From Christensenella sp. UBA3700 (lineage in GTDB: Bacteria; Bacillota; Clostridia; Christensenellales; UBA3700), in assembly GCA_002372775.1 (NCBI GenBank), contig DFIJ01000027.1:1-64000 (forward strand): a stretch of DNA of 64,000 bases, given 5' to 3'. Below the pieces are notes generated by a model. The model was not told the origin of the DNA. It saw only the letters and a program-made list of their open reading frames with translations, and searched no databases. Of the stretch, positions 61,226 through 64,000 are shown piece by piece. The translations under genes were made by a program, and so were the position numbers. Numbering within the stretch: position 1 is the first letter of the stretch; every line of letters starts with the position of its first letter.

Positions 61226-61825
61226 ATGAAAGGTGTATTTATATTTTTAGCCGGTGCTGGTGTTGGTGCCGGTGCAACATGGTATTTTGTTAAAAAGCAT
61301 TATAAAAAGATTGCAGACGAAGAAATAGCAGATGTTGTAAATAGATTTAAAGTTTATAAAGAAACTTTAGATGAAAAAATAGCTGGTGCTCCAGATGAAA
61401 ATCCCAATCCCGATTATGAGGGAAAAAGTGGAAGATCAAATGTGGTCCCAATGGAAAGACCAGTACAATCAGATTCTGATGAGGAATTATCTAACGGAAT
61501 TATAGATAATCCTAGAGGAGAATCAGACGTAGTTAAGCCAAAAGAAGAGACATTTCCTTATGTAATCTCTGAAGAAGAATTCGGAGAAAATGAGGATTAT
61601 GAACAGAAGACATTATTCTGGTATTATAGAGATAACATATTAGCAACTGATGAAGATTTAGAAGTTGAGGATGTTAGATCTACTGTAGGTGATGCTTTAG
61701 AGGAATTTAGGAAAGATAGATATACTGAAAGAGTATTTGTTGCAGATGATACTGACGAAATATATTATGAAATCTTGATTTCTGAAAAGCATTTTTATGA
61801 AGTAACAGGAGGAGATACTGAATAA
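61226..61825 (+). CDS. N-terminally membrane-anchored acidic protein
   Basis: 199 residues. Residues 2-20 (VFIFLAGAGVGAGATWYFV) are a Gly-rich membrane anchor, followed by a long acidic, Pro-containing disordered part and a conserved soluble end with YVISEEEFGENEDYEQKTLFWYY, then EIYYEILISEKHFYEV. I recall this C-terminal pattern from many Bacillota phages, with no function. Overlaps the next start by one base. Confidence 0.72.
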   Translation: MKGVFIFLAGAGVGAGATWYFVKKHYKKIADEEIADVVNRFKVYKETLDEKIAGAPDENPNPDYEGKSGRSNVVPMERPVQSDSDEELSNGIIDNPRGESDVVKPKEETFPYVISEEEFGENEDYEQKTLFWYYRDNILATDEDLEVEDVRSTVGDALEEFRKDRYTERVFVADDTDEIYYEILISEKHFYEVTGGDTE

Positions 61826-62370
61826 TGAATTATCAAGATCAGGTTAGAAATAGATATTTCGAATGGCTGTATAACTACGCTTGTAAAGGGAGAATCAACG
61901 AACACATATCTTTCCGTAAATTGTTCGCTAACTTGCATGATACGCAATTTGACTTTTATATTCGTAACGATGTTAACAGAGCCATGGATGGAGTTAACCT
62001 GAGGTATCGCTTCGCAACTGTGGTAAGAGATGATGAAGCTTTTGATATTTTATCAGACTATCCTTGTAGTGTTCTAGAAATGATGTTAGCTTTAGCTATC
62101 AGAACCGAAGAACAAATCATGGATGATCCACAATATGGTGATCGTACACAACAATGGTTTTGGGGTATGTTGTCAAATATAGGTATCAGCTCGATGTCTG
62201 ATGACGTATATGATGAACAATATGTAAATGAAAGAATCTACAGATTATTAGAACGTAGATATGAACCTAATGGTAAAGGAGGCTTGTTCTACATTAGAGA
62301 TTGTGACACAGATCTTAGAGATGTAGAAATCTGGACCCAACTTTGTTGGTATTTAAATACAATAAGTTAG
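61825..62370 (+). CDS. Conserved phage protein, 181 aa
   Basis: Soluble, helical. FEWLYNYACKGRI, LFANLHDTQFDFYIRNDVNRAMDGVNLRYRF and CSVLEMMLALAIRTEEQIMDD form a conserved phage family I have seen without a known function. It is tightly coupled to the membrane-anchored protein before it and precedes the helicase, so it may connect membrane and replication functions; this is inference. Confidence 0.72.
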   Translation: MNYQDQVRNRYFEWLYNYACKGRINEHISFRKLFANLHDTQFDFYIRNDVNRAMDGVNLRYRFATVVRDDEAFDILSDYPCSVLEMMLALAIRTEEQIMDDPQYGDRTQQWFWGMLSNIGISSMSDDVYDEQYVNERIYRLLERRYEPNGKGGLFYIRDCDTDLRDVEIWTQLCWYLNTIS

Positions 62371-62386
62371 AAAGGAGGAATACTCA

Positions 62387-62578
62387 ATGATTGATATTTT
62401 AATAGGAGGCATTGCAAAGAATTCAGAGGCTGTAGAAAAATTAGCTAAAAGAATTAACTTTAGATTTGTATTGATTGGAATAGGATTATTTGCAGTAGCA
62501 AAAATAATTAAAGATCAAAATGATAGAATTGATTCTATTGAGGAGGAATTATCAGAGTTAAATACGAGAGGAGTATAG
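62387..62578 (+). CDS. Small membrane protein with coiled coil, 63 aa
   Basis: ATG 62387 after AAAGGAGG. A membrane helix at about residues 26-41 (VLIGIGLFAVAKII) is followed by a short coiled coil. It lies four bases before the helicase start. Not recognised. Confidence 0.7.
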   Translation: MIDILIGGIAKNSEAVEKLAKRINFRFVLIGIGLFAVAKIIKDQNDRIDSIEEELSELNTRGV

Positions 62579-62581
62579 TCA

Positions 62582-64000
62582 ATGTTAGATTTTTTAATGT
62601 TTGAATCACATAAAACCCGTCAGGGTAATGTGGAAATCTATCCTACATTTAGACTATATCCAAAACCCAAAGATCTTATGATTAGAGGAGGAGATTTTTA
62701 TGCAGTCTGGATTGAAGACAAACAAATGTGGTCTACAGATGAAGATGATGCATTAGCTTTGATAGATATTGAGACTCGTAAATATGTTGACGAGTATAAT
62801 AATAAATATGGTGATATTAGTGGTGAAGCATATGGTTTATATTTGTATAACTCAAATAATAATCTTATAGACAAATGGCATAAATATTGTCAGAAACAAA
62901 TAAGAGATACTTATCATACATTAGATCAAGAATTGATATTTGCAAATGATACTATAACTCGTGAGAAGTATTCAACAAAACATTTACCATATGCATTAGA
63001 GCCAGGTAATATTACAGCATATGATAGATTAATTAGTGTATTGTATACACCAGATGAAAGACATAAAATAGAGTGGGCTATTGGTTCAATAGTTAATGGA
63101 GACTCTAGAGAACTACAAAAATTTATGGTATTTTATGGAGCATCTGGAACTGGTAAATCTACAATACTAAATATTATTCAAATGTTATTTCAAGGTTATT
63201 GGTGTACATTTGATGCTAAAGCTTTAGGTAGTGCAAATGCATCTTTTGCTTTAGAACCATTTTCTAATAACCCATTAATTGCTATACAACATGATGGCGA
63301 TTTATCAAGAATTGAAGATAATACTAGATTAAATAGTTTAGTATCACATGAGTATATGACTGTAAATGAAAAATTTAAAAGAGCATATGAAAATAGGTTC
63401 AATTGTTTCTTATTTATGGGTACTAATAAACCAGTTAAGATTACTGATAGTAAATCTGGTATTATAAGAAGATTAATTGATGTAACTCCATCAGGAGAAA
63501 AAGTTAGTTCTTCAGAGTATAATAAATTAATGAAAGAAATAAGATTTGAATTAGGTGCTATAGCTTGGCATTGTAAAGAAGTATATGAGAACAATATGGA
63601 ATTTTATGATAAGTATATTCCAGTATCCATGATTGATGAAACTAATGATTTCTACAATTTTATGATGGACGTATATCGTATATTTAGTAAAGAAGATGGT
63701 ACTACATTAAAACAAGCATGGGAACTTTACAAAAATTATTGTGAAGATGCTAAAGTAGGTTATCCGATGTCAATGAGAGCATTTAAAAATGAATTAAAAA
63801 CATATTTTAAAGAACATTATATTGATTATAGAATGGAAGACGGAACTCATGTACGTAATTATTTTAAAGGATTTGATGTTAATATATTAAAGCAAAATAA
63901 ACAAGAATTAAACGAACCACCTAAACCTAAAAAGTATGTTATTGAGTTTAAGAAACAGAAATCTATATTTGATGAAGAGTGTGGAGAGTGCTTAGCTCAA
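62582..64000 (+). CDS. D5/P4-type primase-helicase, 3' end outside window
   Basis: 473 codons open to the right edge. VFYGASGTGKSTILNII (near residue 182) is the Walker A of an SF3/AAA+ helicase; the later LIAIQHDGDL supplies Walker B, and FLFMGTNKP is the sensor 1 N-region, typical of the D5-like/phage P4 NTPases. A C-terminal winged domain (MSMRAFKNELKTYFKEHY) follows. The first 130 residues have no visible primase catalytic motif. It is the likely replicative helicase, complementing the polymerase at the left edge. AGGAG before ATG 62582. Confidence 0.85.
   Translation, partial: MLDFLMFESHKTRQGNVEIYPTFRLYPKPKDLMIRGGDFYAVWIEDKQMWSTDEDDALALIDIETRKYVDEYNNKYGDISGEAYGLYLYNSNNNLIDKWHKYCQKQIRDTYHTLDQELIFANDTITREKYSTKHLPYALEPGNITAYDRLISVLYTPDERHKIEWAIGSIVNGDSRELQKFMVFYGASGTGKSTILNIIQMLFQGYWCTFDAKALGSANASFALEPFSNNPLIAIQHDGDLSRIEDNTRLNSLVSHEYMTVNEKFKRAYENRFNCFLFMGTNKPVKITDSKSGIIRRLIDVTPSGEKVSSSEYNKLMKEIRFELGAIAWHCKEVYENNMEFYDKYIPVSMIDETNDFYNFMMDVYRIFSKEDGTTLKQAWELYKNYCEDAKVGYPMSMRAFKNELKTYFKEHYIDYRMEDGTHVRNYFKGFDVNILKQNKQELNEPPKPKKYVIEFKKQKSIFDEECGECLAQ

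Noticed and set aside
1-64000. CRISPR arrays, integrase, transposase, rRNA or standard tRNA genes
   Set aside because: None seen on either strand. Absence of integrase and repressor in this window suggests, but does not prove, a virulent phage, because the genome continues beyond both edges.

Overview
This 64-kb window is a continuous piece of an AT-rich (about 30% GC by eye) double-stranded DNA phage genome. Every gene I can support lies on the + strand. AGGAGG-type ribosome sites, TTG and GTG starts, a SpoVS protein, a GH25/Cpl-7/LysM lysin and the tail gene order all point to a Bacillota (Firmicutes) host, probably an anaerobe. A tape measure, major tail protein and head-tail connectors without sheath or baseplate-wedge genes indicate a siphovirus. 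Both window edges cut genes: a family B DNA polymerase on the left and a D5/P4-type helicase on the right.

Layout. 0-13 kb: replication and accessory genes (polymerase, SSB-like protein, cyclic-nucleotide sponge Acb2, SF2 helicase, sigma factor, ParB-like protein, nucleotide-metabolism proteins, SpoVS and many small zinc-ribbon or membrane proteins). 13-18.8 kb: a nucleotide-sugar dehydrogenase homologue, an iteron-like intergenic region, two small nucleases and a 1002-residue protein with a DFDGD motif like that of two-barrel RNA polymerases. 18.8-20.2 kb: a long non-coding region with a GC-rich island, a cos/pac candidate. 20.2-31 kb: packaging and head genes (HNH, SH3, connector, terminase, three 'LGMKWG' proteins, portal, protease-scaffold-capsid fusion, connectors, major tail protein). 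31-47.6 kb: tape measure, LysM/FN3 tail protein, hub and fibres. 47.6-55 kb: a family of tail-tip paralogues, a glycosyltransferase, holin and lysin. 55-62.6 kb: very small membrane proteins and 'YSPEILTG'-type membrane paralogues, many with their own promoter and terminator. 62.6 kb to the end: helicase.

The outstanding observation concerns the genetic code. Seven genes appear broken, at nine places. At all nine, the upstream frame reaches an in-frame CGG codon, and skipping its C (a +1 shift, reading the next triplet GGN as glycine) restores a protein that matches its family. I found about a hundred other CGG trinucleotides inside genes and all are out of frame. CGG is therefore never used as an ordinary arginine codon here; each in-frame CGG acts as a +1 frameshift to glycine. 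The tape measure, helicase and two nucleases depend on it, so it must work efficiently in the natural host. A duplicated head protein shows directly that the decoded residue is glycine.

A second system is a repeated promoter, CGCG-N14-TATAAT. Eleven good copies have invariant spacing, mostly directly in front of the small membrane genes at 55-59.4 kb. The phage also encodes a sigma-70-like factor and a possible RNA polymerase of its own. One promoter precedes a 73-nt element with a perfect tRNA T-arm and a 7-bp acceptor-like stem.
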